Notes: generated by a model from the sequence alone, not told the origin. A stretch of 7,283 nt of DNA from an uncultured beta proteobacterium (GCA_903886165.1 CAISLL010000365.1:1-7283), one strand, 5' to 3'; counted from the stretch's first letter, positions 1 through 6,451 are shown. Translations and numbers: made by a program.

Positions 1-885
1 CAGCGTGAAATCAATCTCTGCTTCCTGGGCGATCGCCAGAATGTGCAGGATGGTGTTGGTGGAGCCGCCCATGGCGATGTCCAGGGTGATGGCGTTCTCA
101 AACGCCTTGAAACCAATGGAGCGCGGCAACACCGAGGCATCTTCCTGCTCGTAATACCGCTTGCACAAATCAACTGCCAGCCGACCTGCACGCTTGAAGA
201 GTTGTTCGCGGTCGGCATGGGTTGCCACCACCGTGCCATTGCCCGGCAGCGACAGGCCCAGCGCCTCGGTCAGGCAATTCATTGAATTGGCGGTGAACAT
301 GCCCGAGCAGGAACCGCAGGTGGGACACGCCGAGCGCTCTATTTCTGCCACGTCTGCGTCTGACACCTTGTCGTCAGCCGCCATCACCATCGCATCCACC
401 AGATCCAGCTTGAACACGCTCAAGCGGGTTTTGCCAGCTTCCATCGGGCCGCCGGAGACAAACACCACCGGGATGTTCAGGCGCATGGCAGCCATCAGCA
501 TGCCAGGCGTGATCTTGTCGCAGTTGGAGATACACACCATGGCATCGGCGCAATGGGCATTCACCATGTACTCCACCGAATCCGCAATGATGTCGCGGCT
601 GGGCAGCGAATACAACATGCCGTCATGACCCATCGCAATGCCATCGTCCACCGCGATGGTGTTGAATTCCTTGGCGACTCCACCTGCCGCCTCAATCTCA
701 CGTGCCACCAACTGGCCCAGGTCTTTCAGGTGCACATGCCCGGGCACAAACTGCGTGAAGGAATTGACCACGGCGATGATCGGCTTCTCAAAGTCGCCAT
801 CTTTCATGCCGGTGGCACGCCAGAGCGAGCGGGCGCCAGCCATGTTGCGGCCAGCTGTGGTGGTTTTGGAACGGTAAACAGGCAT
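1..885 (-). CDS. ilvD: Dihydroxy-acid dehydratase, N-terminal part (cut by window edge)
   Basis: IlvD dehydrates 2,3-dihydroxy-isovalerate and 2,3-dihydroxy-3-methylvalerate to the 2-oxo acids, the third shared step of valine/isoleucine (and so leucine and pantothenate) synthesis in the cytoplasm. The ATG is at 883-885 and 295 codons are read without a stop to position 1. The family is about 560-620 residues, so roughly half is present. Seen in the translation: GRNMAGARSLWRATGM (12-27), PGHVHLKDLG (48-57), VDDGIAMGHDGM (79-90), SNCDKITPGM (120-129), ACPTCGSCSGMFTANSMN (186-203) and MGGSTNTILH (272-281). C122 and C193 align with Fe-S cluster ligands, D81 and D123 with metal ligands, and K124 with the lysine that is carbamylated in solved relatives. 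H50 in PGHVHL matches the E. coli-type enzyme, whose cluster is an oxygen-sensitive [4Fe-4S]. The start agrees with the E. coli N-terminus (MPxYRS), although only a weak GGATC-like ribosome site precedes it. Confidence 0.97.
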   Translation of the reverse strand, partial: MPVYRSKTTTAGRNMAGARSLWRATGMKDGDFEKPIIAVVNSFTQFVPGHVHLKDLGQLVAREIEAAGGVAKEFNTIAVDDGIAMGHDGMLYSLPSRDIIADSVEYMVNAHCADAMVCISNCDKITPGMLMAAMRLNIPVVFVSGGPMEAGKTRLSVFKLDLVDAMVMAADDKVSDADVAEIERSACPTCGSCSGMFTANSMNCLTEALGLSLPGNGTVVATHADREQLFKRAGRLAVDLCKRYYEQEDASVLPRSIGFKAFENAITLDIAMGGSTNTILHILAIAQEAEIDFTL

Positions 886-934
886 GGTGATCCAGTGTGA
901 AAAACAGGTAAAAACCAAAAAAGGGGGCTGCCGG

Positions 935-963
935 ATTATGGCTCAGGGACCAAATGCCATGAA
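935..963 (-). promoter_or_regulatory. Possible sigma-70 promoter of ilvD
   Basis: On the minus strand TTCATG (plus 958-963) and CATAAT (plus 935-940) are separated by 17 bp. The -10 matches the consensus at 5 of 6 positions, the -35 at only 3 of 6. It would give a leader of about 40 nt rich in C and T before the ilvD ATG. This is inference from spacing and consensus only; ilvD could also be read from the gene upstream. Confidence 0.3.
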
Positions 964-993
964 TAACCGGATCAATGCCAAAGTGATTTGACC

Positions 994-1012
994 TGCCTTG
1001 ACGGTCAAGGCA
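994..1012. repeat. Perfect 19-bp palindrome (9-1-9) upstream of ilvD
   Basis: The sequence TGCCTTGACGGTCAAGGCA has two perfect 9-bp arms around one central base. It lies about 108 bp upstream of the ilvD start and 57 bp downstream of the Trp-rich gene's stop, both on the minus strand. No T-run follows on the minus strand and the central base leaves almost no loop, so it is a poor intrinsic terminator. It looks more like a binding site for a dimeric protein, but which one cannot be told from the sequence. Confidence 0.6.
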
Positions 1013-1069
1013 ACCTACTGTCAGCAGCGCCCTTGCCGGGCCTGCGCATGCCGGTGGTTTTGCGTGCGG

Positions 1070-1318
1070 TTAGCGCTTGCGCGATTTCGTGAAATTGGCG
1101 TCCAGTGCGTTTTTGGTGCGCTCGCGACGGGCATCGCGGCGCTTATCCGACAATTCCATAGCCTTGCGCTTGGTATAGCCGGAACTGTCGGCCCAGGCCC
1201 ACCAGGCCACGGCTGCTGCAAAAGGCAAAAGCACCCACCACCAGGCCAGCGACGCGACCGGCCCGATTTCGAGATATTTCAGAGCCAGCAAAATCAATCC
1301 CAAACCCAACAAGTACAT
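1070..1318 (-). CDS. Small Trp-rich membrane protein (TIGR04438-type)
   Basis: An 82-residue protein of unknown function. Two hydrophobic segments are visible, about residues 2-18 and 23-44, joined by a short KYLEIGP turn. Six tryptophans (26-28, 39, 40, 42) sit in or at the second helix. A strongly basic tail (about 48-82, rich in K and R) is probably cytoplasmic. The order MYLLGLG, KYLEIGPVA, WWWVLLPF, VAWWAWAD, GYTKRKAM matches the betaproteobacterial 'small Trp-rich protein' family as I remember it. The ATG at 1316-1318 is preferred over an in-frame ATG at 1373-1375, because a strong GGAGGG lies 5 nt upstream of it and the family begins with this methionine. The gene lies upstream of ilvD in the same orientation with a gap of about 184 bp, so co-transcription is possible but not shown. 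Confidence 0.85.
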   Translation of the reverse strand: MYLLGLGLILLALKYLEIGPVASLAWWWVLLPFAAAVAWWAWADSSGYTKRKAMELSDKRRDARRERTKNALDANFTKSRKR

Positions 1319-1323
1319 GTTTG

Positions 1324-1329
1324 CCCTCC
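1324..1329 (-). promoter_or_regulatory. Shine-Dalgarno that fixes the Trp-rich protein start
   Basis: GGAGGG on the minus strand (plus-strand CCCTCC) ends 5 nt before the ATG at 1318. It supports the 82-residue form over the 101-residue form that would start at 1375. Confidence 0.75.
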
Positions 1330-1379
1330 AGATATTCAGGCTGATTGCCCCAGGCAACACCTGAGTCAACCACACTGCC

Positions 1380-1385
1380 TACAAT
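1380..1385 (+). promoter_or_regulatory. Possible -10 element for the cytochrome c gene
   Basis: TACAAT matches the sigma-70 -10 consensus at 5 of 6 positions and would start transcription about 35-40 nt before the cytochrome ATG. No good -35 is seen 16-18 bp upstream, so this is a weak call. An AAAGGA ribosome site follows at 1417-1422. Confidence 0.25.
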
Positions 1386-1428
1386 TGCGTTAAGTGAACT
1401 CTAACCGACTTTTTCAAAGGACGACACG

Positions 1429-1731
1429 ATGAAACGATCTCTATTTGCCTTGCTCGCGGTTGCCGCTGTCATGGCGCCCGCAATTGCTGACGAAGCCATG
1501 GCGCAAAAGAAGAACTGCCTGGCGTGCCATGCCGTCGACAAGAAGGTGGTTGGACCATCCTACAAAGATGTGGCAAAAAAATACGCAGGTCAGGACGTCA
1601 CCGCCAAACTGGCTACCAAAATCATGAAAGGTGGTTCCGGGACCTGGGGCGCCATCCCCATGCCAGCCAATCCACAGGTCAACCAGACCGAGGCCGAAAG
1701 CCTGGCGAAATGGATCATTTCGATGAAATAA
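1429..1731 (+). CDS. Periplasmic class I cytochrome c (c551/c552 type)
   Basis: A small soluble electron carrier with one covalently bound haem, expected in the periplasm. The 100-residue precursor begins with a signal peptide (MKRS, hydrophobic core 5-19), with likely cleavage after AIA at residue 20. The mature chain is about 80 residues, close to the 82 of Pseudomonas cytochrome c551. Haem attachment is CLACH at 30-34, with H34 as proximal ligand. The distal ligand is M78 in the IPMPAN motif (76-81), and the chain ends with the family helix ESLAKWIISMK. VVGPSYKDVAKKY (40-52) is also typical. An AAAGGA site lies 6 nt upstream of the ATG. The gene stands alone, facing acs, with a terminator directly after it. 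No oxidase or reductase gene is adjacent, so its redox partners cannot be named. Confidence 0.95.
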   Translation: MKRSLFALLAVAAVMAPAIADEAMAQKKNCLACHAVDKKVVGPSYKDVAKKYAGQDVTAKLATKIMKGGSGTWGAIPMPANPQVNQTEAESLAKWIISMK

Positions 1732-1747
1732 GCGGTGGCATGCACGC

Positions 1748-1776
1748 AAAAAAGCCCGCAACTGCGGGCTTTTTTT
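1748..1776. terminator. Bidirectional rho-independent terminator between cytochrome c and acs
   Basis: The GC stem GCCCGC (1754-1759) pairs with GCGGGC (1764-1769) around the loop AACT. It is flanked by six A on the left (1748-1753) and seven T on the right (1770-1776). Read on the plus strand it ends in a U-run 17 nt after the cytochrome stop. Read on the minus strand the A-run becomes a U-run and can end acs transcription. Confidence 0.93.
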
Positions 1777-1788
1777 CTTGACAAATTT

Positions 1789-1845
1789 TATGCCTTTTTC
1801 GGCTATAGCCCTTATATAACAAGGGCTAATAGCTACCATCTTAAT
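1789..1845. repeat. Comamonadaceae-like intergenic hairpin repeat
   Basis: The core is GCTATAGCCCTT (1802-1813), an ATATAAC loop and AAGGGCTAATAGC (1821-1833). These pair over 12 bp with one bulged A at 1828. AT-rich flanks (ATGCCTTTTT to the left, CATCTTAATAG to the right) complete a shape I recall as a short non-coding element scattered between genes in Comamonadaceae. It lies 17 bp beyond the acs stop, next to the canonical terminator. There is no U-run after it on the acs strand. The hairpin is seen in the sequence; membership in a repeat family is from memory and only one copy lies in this window. Confidence 0.55.
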
Positions 1846-1849
1846 AGTA

Positions 1850-3847
1850 TCAGTAAGTTTGACCCAACTGACCCAAAATGGCCGGATTTTCCAGAGTCGA
1901 GGTGTCCTGGCTGATGGTCTCACCCTTTGCCAGAGAGCGCAACAGGCGGCGCATGATCTTGCCCGAACGTGTCTTGGGCAAGTTCTCGCCAAAACGAATA
2001 TCTTTTGGCTTGGCAATCGGACCAATCTCTTTGGCAACCCAGTCGCGCAGCTCTTTGGCAATCGCCTTGGCTTCATCACCTGAGGGCACACCACGCTTCA
2101 AGACCACAAAGGCGCAAATGGCTTCACCGGTCATTTCGTCCGGACGCCCCACCACAGCGGCTTCAGCCACCAGGTCAGTCTTGGCAACCAGCGCCGATTC
2201 AATTTCCATGGTGCCCATGCGGTGACCCGACACGTTCAGCACGTCATCAATACGACCGGTGATGCGGAAGTAACCACGGTCAAGACTGCGCACCGCGCCG
2301 TCACCGGCGAGATAGTAGGTGCCACCCATTTCCGCCGGGAAGTAGCTGTTCTTGAAGCGCTCGGGGTCATTCCAGATGGTTCGAATCATGGAAGGCCATG
2401 GGCGCTTGACGACCAACATGCCGCCAGACCCGTTGGGCACGTCGTGACCGGCTTCGTCCACGATGGCCGCCATGATGCCTGGAAGTGGCAGTGTGCAGCT
2501 GCCCGGCACCAGCGGCGTGGCACCTGGCAGCGGCGTGATCATGTGGCCACCGGTTTCGGTCTGCCAGAAGGTGTCCACGATCGGGCATTTTTCATGACCA
2601 ACGTTTTTGTAGTACCACATCCAGGCTTCGGGATTGATTGGCTCACCCACAGAACCCAAAATGCGCAGGCTTGACAAATCAGAGCGGTCCGGATGGACCT
2701 TTTCGTCGCTTTCAGCCAGCTTGATCAGCGATCGGATCGCAGTGGGCGCGGTGTAGAAAATGGTGCATTTGTGGCGCTCGATCATTTGCCAGAAACGGCC
2801 GGCGTTCGGGAAGGTCGGGATGCCTTCAAATATGACTTGAGTGGCACCAGCTGCCAGCGGGCCGTAACCCACGTAGGCATGGCCTGTGATCCAGCCGATG
2901 TCGGCAGTGCACCAGAACACATCGTCCGCCTTCAAGTCAAAGGTCCAGTCCATCGTCAATTTGGACCACAACACGAAACCCCCAGTAGCGTGCTGCACAC
3001 CCTTTGGCTTGCCGGTGGAACCCGAAGTGAACAAGATGAACAGCGGATGCTCCGCGCCTACCATCACTGGCGCGCACTCGGAGCTTTGGCCGGCCAGTGC
3101 GTCGGTGAACGTGATGTCACGGCCGGCAACCATGTTGCATGCGGCAGTGGTGCGCTCAAACACAAACACCGTCTTGATCGACTCGCAGCCGCCCAGACCC
3201 AAACCTTCATCCACAATCGATTTCAAGGGCAACTGCTTGCCACCGCGCATCTGGAAGTTGGCCGTGACCACCGCCACAGCGCCCGCATCAATGATGCGCT
3301 CTTGCAGAGCCTTGGCAGAGAAACCACCAAACACCACGCTGTGTGTGGCGCCAATACGTGCACACGCCTGCATGGCAATCACACCTTCAAGTGTCATGGG
3401 CATGTAAATCAGCACACGGTCGCCCTTTTGAATGCCACGGGCTTTCAGCGCGTTGGCAAACTGGCCGACCTTGGCCAGCAGTTCCTTGTAGGTGGTTTTG
3501 GTGACTTCGCCGCCATCGGCTTCAAAAATCACGGCAACCTTGTTCTCGTTGGGCGTACCCATGTGTTTGTCAAGGCAGTTGGCAGAAGCATTCAGTTCAC
3601 CGTCTTCAAACCACTTGTAAAAAGGCACGTTGGACTCATCCAGCGTCTTCGTGAAAGGTTTGTTCCAGACCACGTTTTCACGGGCCAGGCGGGCCCAAAA
3701 GCCCTCGAAGTCTTTTTCAGCTTCAGCGCACAGGGCGTAATAGCCTTCCATGCCCGAGATGCGTGCCGCCTTGACGGTGGCCTCGCTCGGTGGAAAAACA
3801 CGGTTCTCAACCAAGGTGGATTCAACAGCAGATTTTGGTGTGGTCAC
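1850..3847 (-). CDS. acs: Acetyl-CoA synthetase (AMP-forming acetate-CoA ligase)
   Basis: Acs activates acetate with ATP to acetyl-AMP and then forms acetyl-CoA in the cytoplasm, feeding the TCA and glyoxylate cycles. The protein has 665 residues (E. coli 652). Seen in order: the N-terminal ACS domain, FTSGSTGKPKG phosphate loop (273-283), TADIGWITGHAYVGYGPL (314-331), DTFWQTETGG (425-434), LAGDG (513-517), GRIDDVLNVSGHR hinge (531-543) and PKTRSGKIMRR (625-635). K630 corresponds to the catalytic lysine that is acetylated in Salmonella Acs. W428 matches the pocket Trp that limits the enzyme to acetate; the residue before it is F rather than the W of enterobacteria. The GTG start at 3845-3847 is chosen because AGGAGA lies 7 nt upstream and homologues begin near here; an ATG 54 nt earlier has no comparable site. 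The gene is convergent with cytochrome c and divergent from the YqhA-like gene, so probably monocistronic. Confidence 0.97.
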   Translation of the reverse strand: MTTPKSAVESTLVENRVFPPSEATVKAARISGMEGYYALCAEAEKDFEGFWARLARENVVWNKPFTKTLDESNVPFYKWFEDGELNASANCLDKHMGTPNENKVAVIFEADGGEVTKTTYKELLAKVGQFANALKARGIQKGDRVLIYMPMTLEGVIAMQACARIGATHSVVFGGFSAKALQERIIDAGAVAVVTANFQMRGGKQLPLKSIVDEGLGLGGCESIKTVFVFERTTAACNMVAGRDITFTDALAGQSSECAPVMVGAEHPLFILFTSGSTGKPKGVQHATGGFVLWSKLTMDWTFDLKADDVFWCTADIGWITGHAYVGYGPLAAGATQVIFEGIPTFPNAGRFWQMIERHKCTIFYTAPTAIRSLIKLAESDEKVHPDRSDLSSLRILGSVGEPINPEAWMWYYKNVGHEKCPIVDTFWQTETGGHMITPLPGATPLVPGSCTLPLPGIMAAIVDEAGHDVPNGSGGMLVVKRPWPSMIRTIWNDPERFKNSYFPAEMGGTYYLAGDGAVRSLDRGYFRITGRIDDVLNVSGHRMGTMEIESALVAKTDLVAEAAVVGRPDEMTGEAICAFVVLKRGVPSGDEAKAIAKELRDWVAKEIGPIAKPKDIRFGENLPKTRSGKIMRRLLRSLAKGETISQDTSTLENPAILGQLGQTY

Positions 3848-3854
3848 GGATAAG

Positions 3855-3860
3855 TCTCCT
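3855..3860 (-). promoter_or_regulatory. Shine-Dalgarno that fixes the GTG start of acs
   Basis: AGGAGA on the minus strand (plus-strand TCTCCT) sits 7 nt before the GTG at 3847. It falls inside the longer reading frame that begins at ATG 3901, so the longer start would bury a near-perfect ribosome site. Confidence 0.75.
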
Positions 3861-3941
3861 CTAGTTAAACAAAGTTCGCCCGCTAATGTCATCTTCAGCA
3901 CTTACATGCCACTGACTGACCCATGCTGCCCAAGCGACCCC

Positions 3942-3969
3942 GGTAAAATCAGCGCCATCCACTTTTACC
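3942..3969. promoter_or_regulatory. GGTAAAA-N14-TTTTACC dyad in the acs/yqhA-like divergent spacer
   Basis: Perfect 7-bp inverted arms (3942-3948 and 3963-3969) are separated by 14 bp, giving 21 bp centre to centre, about two helical turns. The left arm overlaps TAAAAT (3944-3949), a 5-of-6 match to a -10 box for the plus-strand gene, but no good -35 is seen. It may be an operator, a promoter part or both. Confidence 0.4.
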
Positions 3970-3980
3970 AAGTTCAACTC

Positions 3981-4583
3981 ATGTCCGCACCGCACCCCCA
4001 GCCAACTCCAAATATGCGTCCGATTCCCCGCTTCATTTTTGCGAGTCGCTGGTTGCAGTTACCGCTTTACATAGGGCTCATTGCGGCACAAGGCGTCTAC
4101 GTGTTCCATTTCTGGGTTGAACTGATTCACCTGCTGGAAGCCGCTTTTGGCAACCAGACAGCGCTTCAGGCCCTGGTGACCAGCATTGGTTACCGGGCCG
4201 ACGCCCCCGTGATCGCGCTCAATGAAACCATCATCATGCTGGTGGTTTTGGCACTGATTGACGTCGTGATGATCTCCAACCTGCTGATCATGGTGATCGT
4301 GGGCGGTTATGAGACTTTTGTCAGTCGGCTTGACATTGAAGGCCACCCCGACCAACCCGAGTGGCTCAGCCACGTGAACGCCTCAGTGCTCAAGGTCAAA
4401 CTTGCCACGGCCATCATCGGCATCAGCTCCATTCACCTGCTCAAGACCTTCATCAACGCCGCCAACTACAGCGACAAGGTGCTGATTGCACAAACCGCTA
4501 TACACATCACATTTTTGCTGTCAGCCATTGCCATTGCCTACACCGACCGGCTGATGTCGCACGGCCCGTCTTCCGCGCATTGA
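3981..4583 (+). CDS. YqhA/UPF0114 family inner-membrane protein
   Basis: An integral membrane protein of unknown function, 200 residues (E. coli YqhA 164). Four hydrophobic helices are visible at about 24-46, 82-107, 140-158 and 168-187. Family signatures are FASRWLQLPLYIGL (20-33), NLLIMVIVGGYETFVSRLD (100-118), ISSIHLLKTF (148-157) and HITFLLSAIAIAYTDRL (175-191), which align with YqhA from memory. The extra length is a Pro-rich N-terminus (1-17) and a longer stretch between helices 1 and 2 (about 52-80). ATG 3981 is taken as start; a second in-frame ATG at 4014 would remove 11 residues. Neither has a clear Shine-Dalgarno, so the start is uncertain. The gene is divergent from acs, with no evident functional link to its neighbours. 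Confidence 0.9.
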   Translation: MSAPHPQPTPNMRPIPRFIFASRWLQLPLYIGLIAAQGVYVFHFWVELIHLLEAAFGNQTALQALVTSIGYRADAPVIALNETIIMLVVLALIDVVMISNLLIMVIVGGYETFVSRLDIEGHPDQPEWLSHVNASVLKVKLATAIIGISSIHLLKTFINAANYSDKVLIAQTAIHITFLLSAIAIAYTDRLMSHGPSSAH

Positions 4584-4616
4584 CGCCAGCCAACGAAAGG
4601 CGTCGCCCCATGGGGC
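4582..4616. repeat. Inverted repeat and adjoining 12-bp palindrome after the yqhA-like gene
   Basis: GACGCC (4582-4587) and GGCGTC (4599-4604) form a 6-bp stem with an 11-nt loop that overlaps the stop codon. The perfect palindrome GCCCCATGGGGC (4605-4616) follows immediately. No T-run is present, so this is not a standard intrinsic terminator, though it may help end transcription between the two convergent genes. The remainder to 4759 shows no gene I can support. Confidence 0.4.
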
Positions 4617-4759
4617 TTGCGTCTTCGGCCAATGTCAGCGTGACCGATGACGGCCAACGCCTGCATGGCAATCACCGCGCCAATTTCGGTAGACCTGCTG
4701 GCCAGGCCGCACGGCAGCTGGGCTTGAAGTCAGATGCTGCGACGACGCCCGAGTCAGCG

Positions 4760-6451
4760 TCAAGCGCCCTGCCAAATAATCGCTTGGCCCGAAGACTCCC
4801 AGCGCTCATAAGATGACGAATACAGGTCTTCAATCCGGTTGCGTTTAACCTTGAACGTGGGCGTCACGATGTCGTTTTCAACCGTCCAGGCCGTGGTAGC
4901 CACCACCAGGCATTTCAGTTGTTCATGCGGATCCAGTGTTTCATTGATGCGTTTCAGATGCTCTTCCAGTGATGCCTGAAGTTCGTTGCGTGCCGCCGGA
5001 TCGGCCGCGCGCGCCAGATCATCCGGACTGAGCATCACAATGCCCAAGGGCTGCCCCAGATTGGCACCGGTCACCACGCAGGCTTCCACAGCATCATGCA
5101 TGACCAATTTGTCCTCGATCGGTGCCGGCGCCACATACTTACCCTTGCTGGTCTTGAACAAGTCCTTGACACGACCGGTGATGCGCAAATTGCCTTGCGA
5201 ATCAATTTGACCCTTGTCGCCGGTGCGCAACCAACCATCTGCTGTAAATGCCTCTTTGCTCAGTTCCGGCTCTTTGTAGTAACCCAGCATCAGCGCCTGA
5301 CTGCGCATCTGTATCTCACCGGTGCCGGGATCAATGCGGGCATCCACGCCGGGGTAGGTCGGGCCAACGGTGCCTTCCTGGTTCTTGCCTGCCAGAGTCA
5401 GGTGTGACACGGCCAGGTTTTCTGTCATGCCATAACCTTCGTTGATCGGCACACCCAACTTGCGATACCAGGCCAGCAAGGACACCGGCATGGGCGCTGC
5501 ACCCCCGGCCGCAAACCGGCATTGGTCCAGGCCGAGCGCCTTTTGAACCTTGCGCTGAATCAGGCCGCCAATGATCGGGATTGATAGCAGGAGCTTGAGC
5601 TTGGCCGGAGGCAGCTTGTGGTGCACGCCATGCTGGAACTTGACCCAAAGCCGGGGCACCGAGAAAAAGATGGTGGGGCGTGCCCGCTGCAGATCGGCGG
5701 CAAATGTGTCGAGCGACTCCGCAAAAAACACATGCATGCCGGTGGCCAGCCAACCATGCTCAACCAGCACGCGCTCCACCACATGCGCCAGGGGCAAATA
5801 CGACAGCATGCGGTCTTCCTTGACCATTTGCACCCGGTCAACCCCCCTGCCAATGGCCCAGGCGAAGGTGCCAAAGGTGTGCATCACACCCTTGGGTGTG
5901 CCAGTGGTGCCTGAGGTGTAGATCAGGGTAGCGAGTTCGTCAGAAGCGCGTACCACCGTCTCCTTGAGGGGTTTGTTGCGGGCAATGATGGCGTCCCAGC
6001 CGTCATAACACTTGATCGCATCGGCCGGCGACAAGGGGTAGCTGATGCACGGCATCTCGCTTGGCACGCCTGGCTTCATCACATGCCAGTCGTCGAGCTT
6101 GCCAACAAAGCAGGCGCGCGCCCCACTGTGGGTCAGGATTTGTCGAATCGTGTCATGCGCAAGGGTCGGGTACAAAGGCACCGAAACGTAACCCGCCATC
6201 CAGATGGCCAGGTCAGTCATCAGCCACCAAGCGCAATTCTTGGACAAAATTGCAACACGTGCGCCAGGCTCCCACCCTTGGACTTTGAGGTGCGCGGCCA
6301 TGCGCCGCACCTGATCGCCCACTTGAGCCCAGGTAAAGTCTTGCACCACACCGCCGCCCATCGGCTGCGTCAATGCAATTCGGTCAGGTGACGTCTTTTC
6401 CCAGTAATAAAGACGCTGCAAAGCCAGATGGTCAGGTGAAGCAGAGCTCAT
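4760..6451 (-). CDS. AMP-dependent acyl-CoA synthetase, long-chain fatty acid type (FAA1/COG1022-like)
   Basis: An adenylate-forming ligase predicted to activate a fatty acid to its acyl-CoA via acyl-AMP, for degradation or lipid synthesis. It has 563 residues. Seen in order: YYWEKTSPDRIAL N-terminus (15-27), YTSGTTGTPKG phosphate loop (178-188), YLPLAHVVERV (218-228), FAAGGAAPMP (313-322), NEGYGMTE (337-344), RTGDKG (409-414, D412 for ribose), ITGRVKDLFKTSKGKYVAPAPIE hinge region (424-446) and TPTFKVKRNRIE (530-541) with the probable catalytic lysine K534 or K536. The VKDLFKTSKGKYVAP wording separates long-chain ligases of the FAA1/FadD15 type from acetate or medium-chain enzymes. Substrate cannot be fixed from sequence. 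The ATG at 6449-6451 has GGGAGA 8 nt upstream. It stands alone, so no pathway partner is visible here. Confidence 0.92.
   Translation of the reverse strand: MSSASPDHLALQRLYYWEKTSPDRIALTQPMGGGVVQDFTWAQVGDQVRRMAAHLKVQGWEPGARVAILSKNCAWWLMTDLAIWMAGYVSVPLYPTLAHDTIRQILTHSGARACFVGKLDDWHVMKPGVPSEMPCISYPLSPADAIKCYDGWDAIIARNKPLKETVVRASDELATLIYTSGTTGTPKGVMHTFGTFAWAIGRGVDRVQMVKEDRMLSYLPLAHVVERVLVEHGWLATGMHVFFAESLDTFAADLQRARPTIFFSVPRLWVKFQHGVHHKLPPAKLKLLLSIPIIGGLIQRKVQKALGLDQCRFAAGGAAPMPVSLLAWYRKLGVPINEGYGMTENLAVSHLTLAGKNQEGTVGPTYPGVDARIDPGTGEIQMRSQALMLGYYKEPELSKEAFTADGWLRTGDKGQIDSQGNLRITGRVKDLFKTSKGKYVAPAPIEDKLVMHDAVEACVVTGANLGQPLGIVMLSPDDLARAADPAARNELQASLEEHLKRINETLDPHEQLKCLVVATTAWTVENDIVTPTFKVKRNRIEDLYSSSYERWESSGQAIIWQGA

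Noticed and set aside
161..628. Open frame of 155 codons on the plus strand opposite ilvD
   Set aside because: It is antisense to highly conserved IlvD coding sequence, with Ser/Thr/Arg-rich shadow composition.
1441..2094. Open frame of 217 codons on the minus strand across cytochrome c, the terminator and the acs 3' end
   Set aside because: It reads through a strong terminator and antisense to a motif-complete cytochrome c, and its translation resembles no protein family.
2693..3853. Open frame of 386 codons on the plus strand opposite acs
   Set aside because: It is antisense to a clear acetyl-CoA synthetase, is rich in His/Gln/Arg as expected of a shadow frame, and shows no family motif or ribosome site.
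4584..4759. Possible pseudogene fragment between the convergent genes
   Set aside because: No frame gives a recognisable motif, and the short hydrophobic run seen on the minus strand is not enough to name a parent gene.
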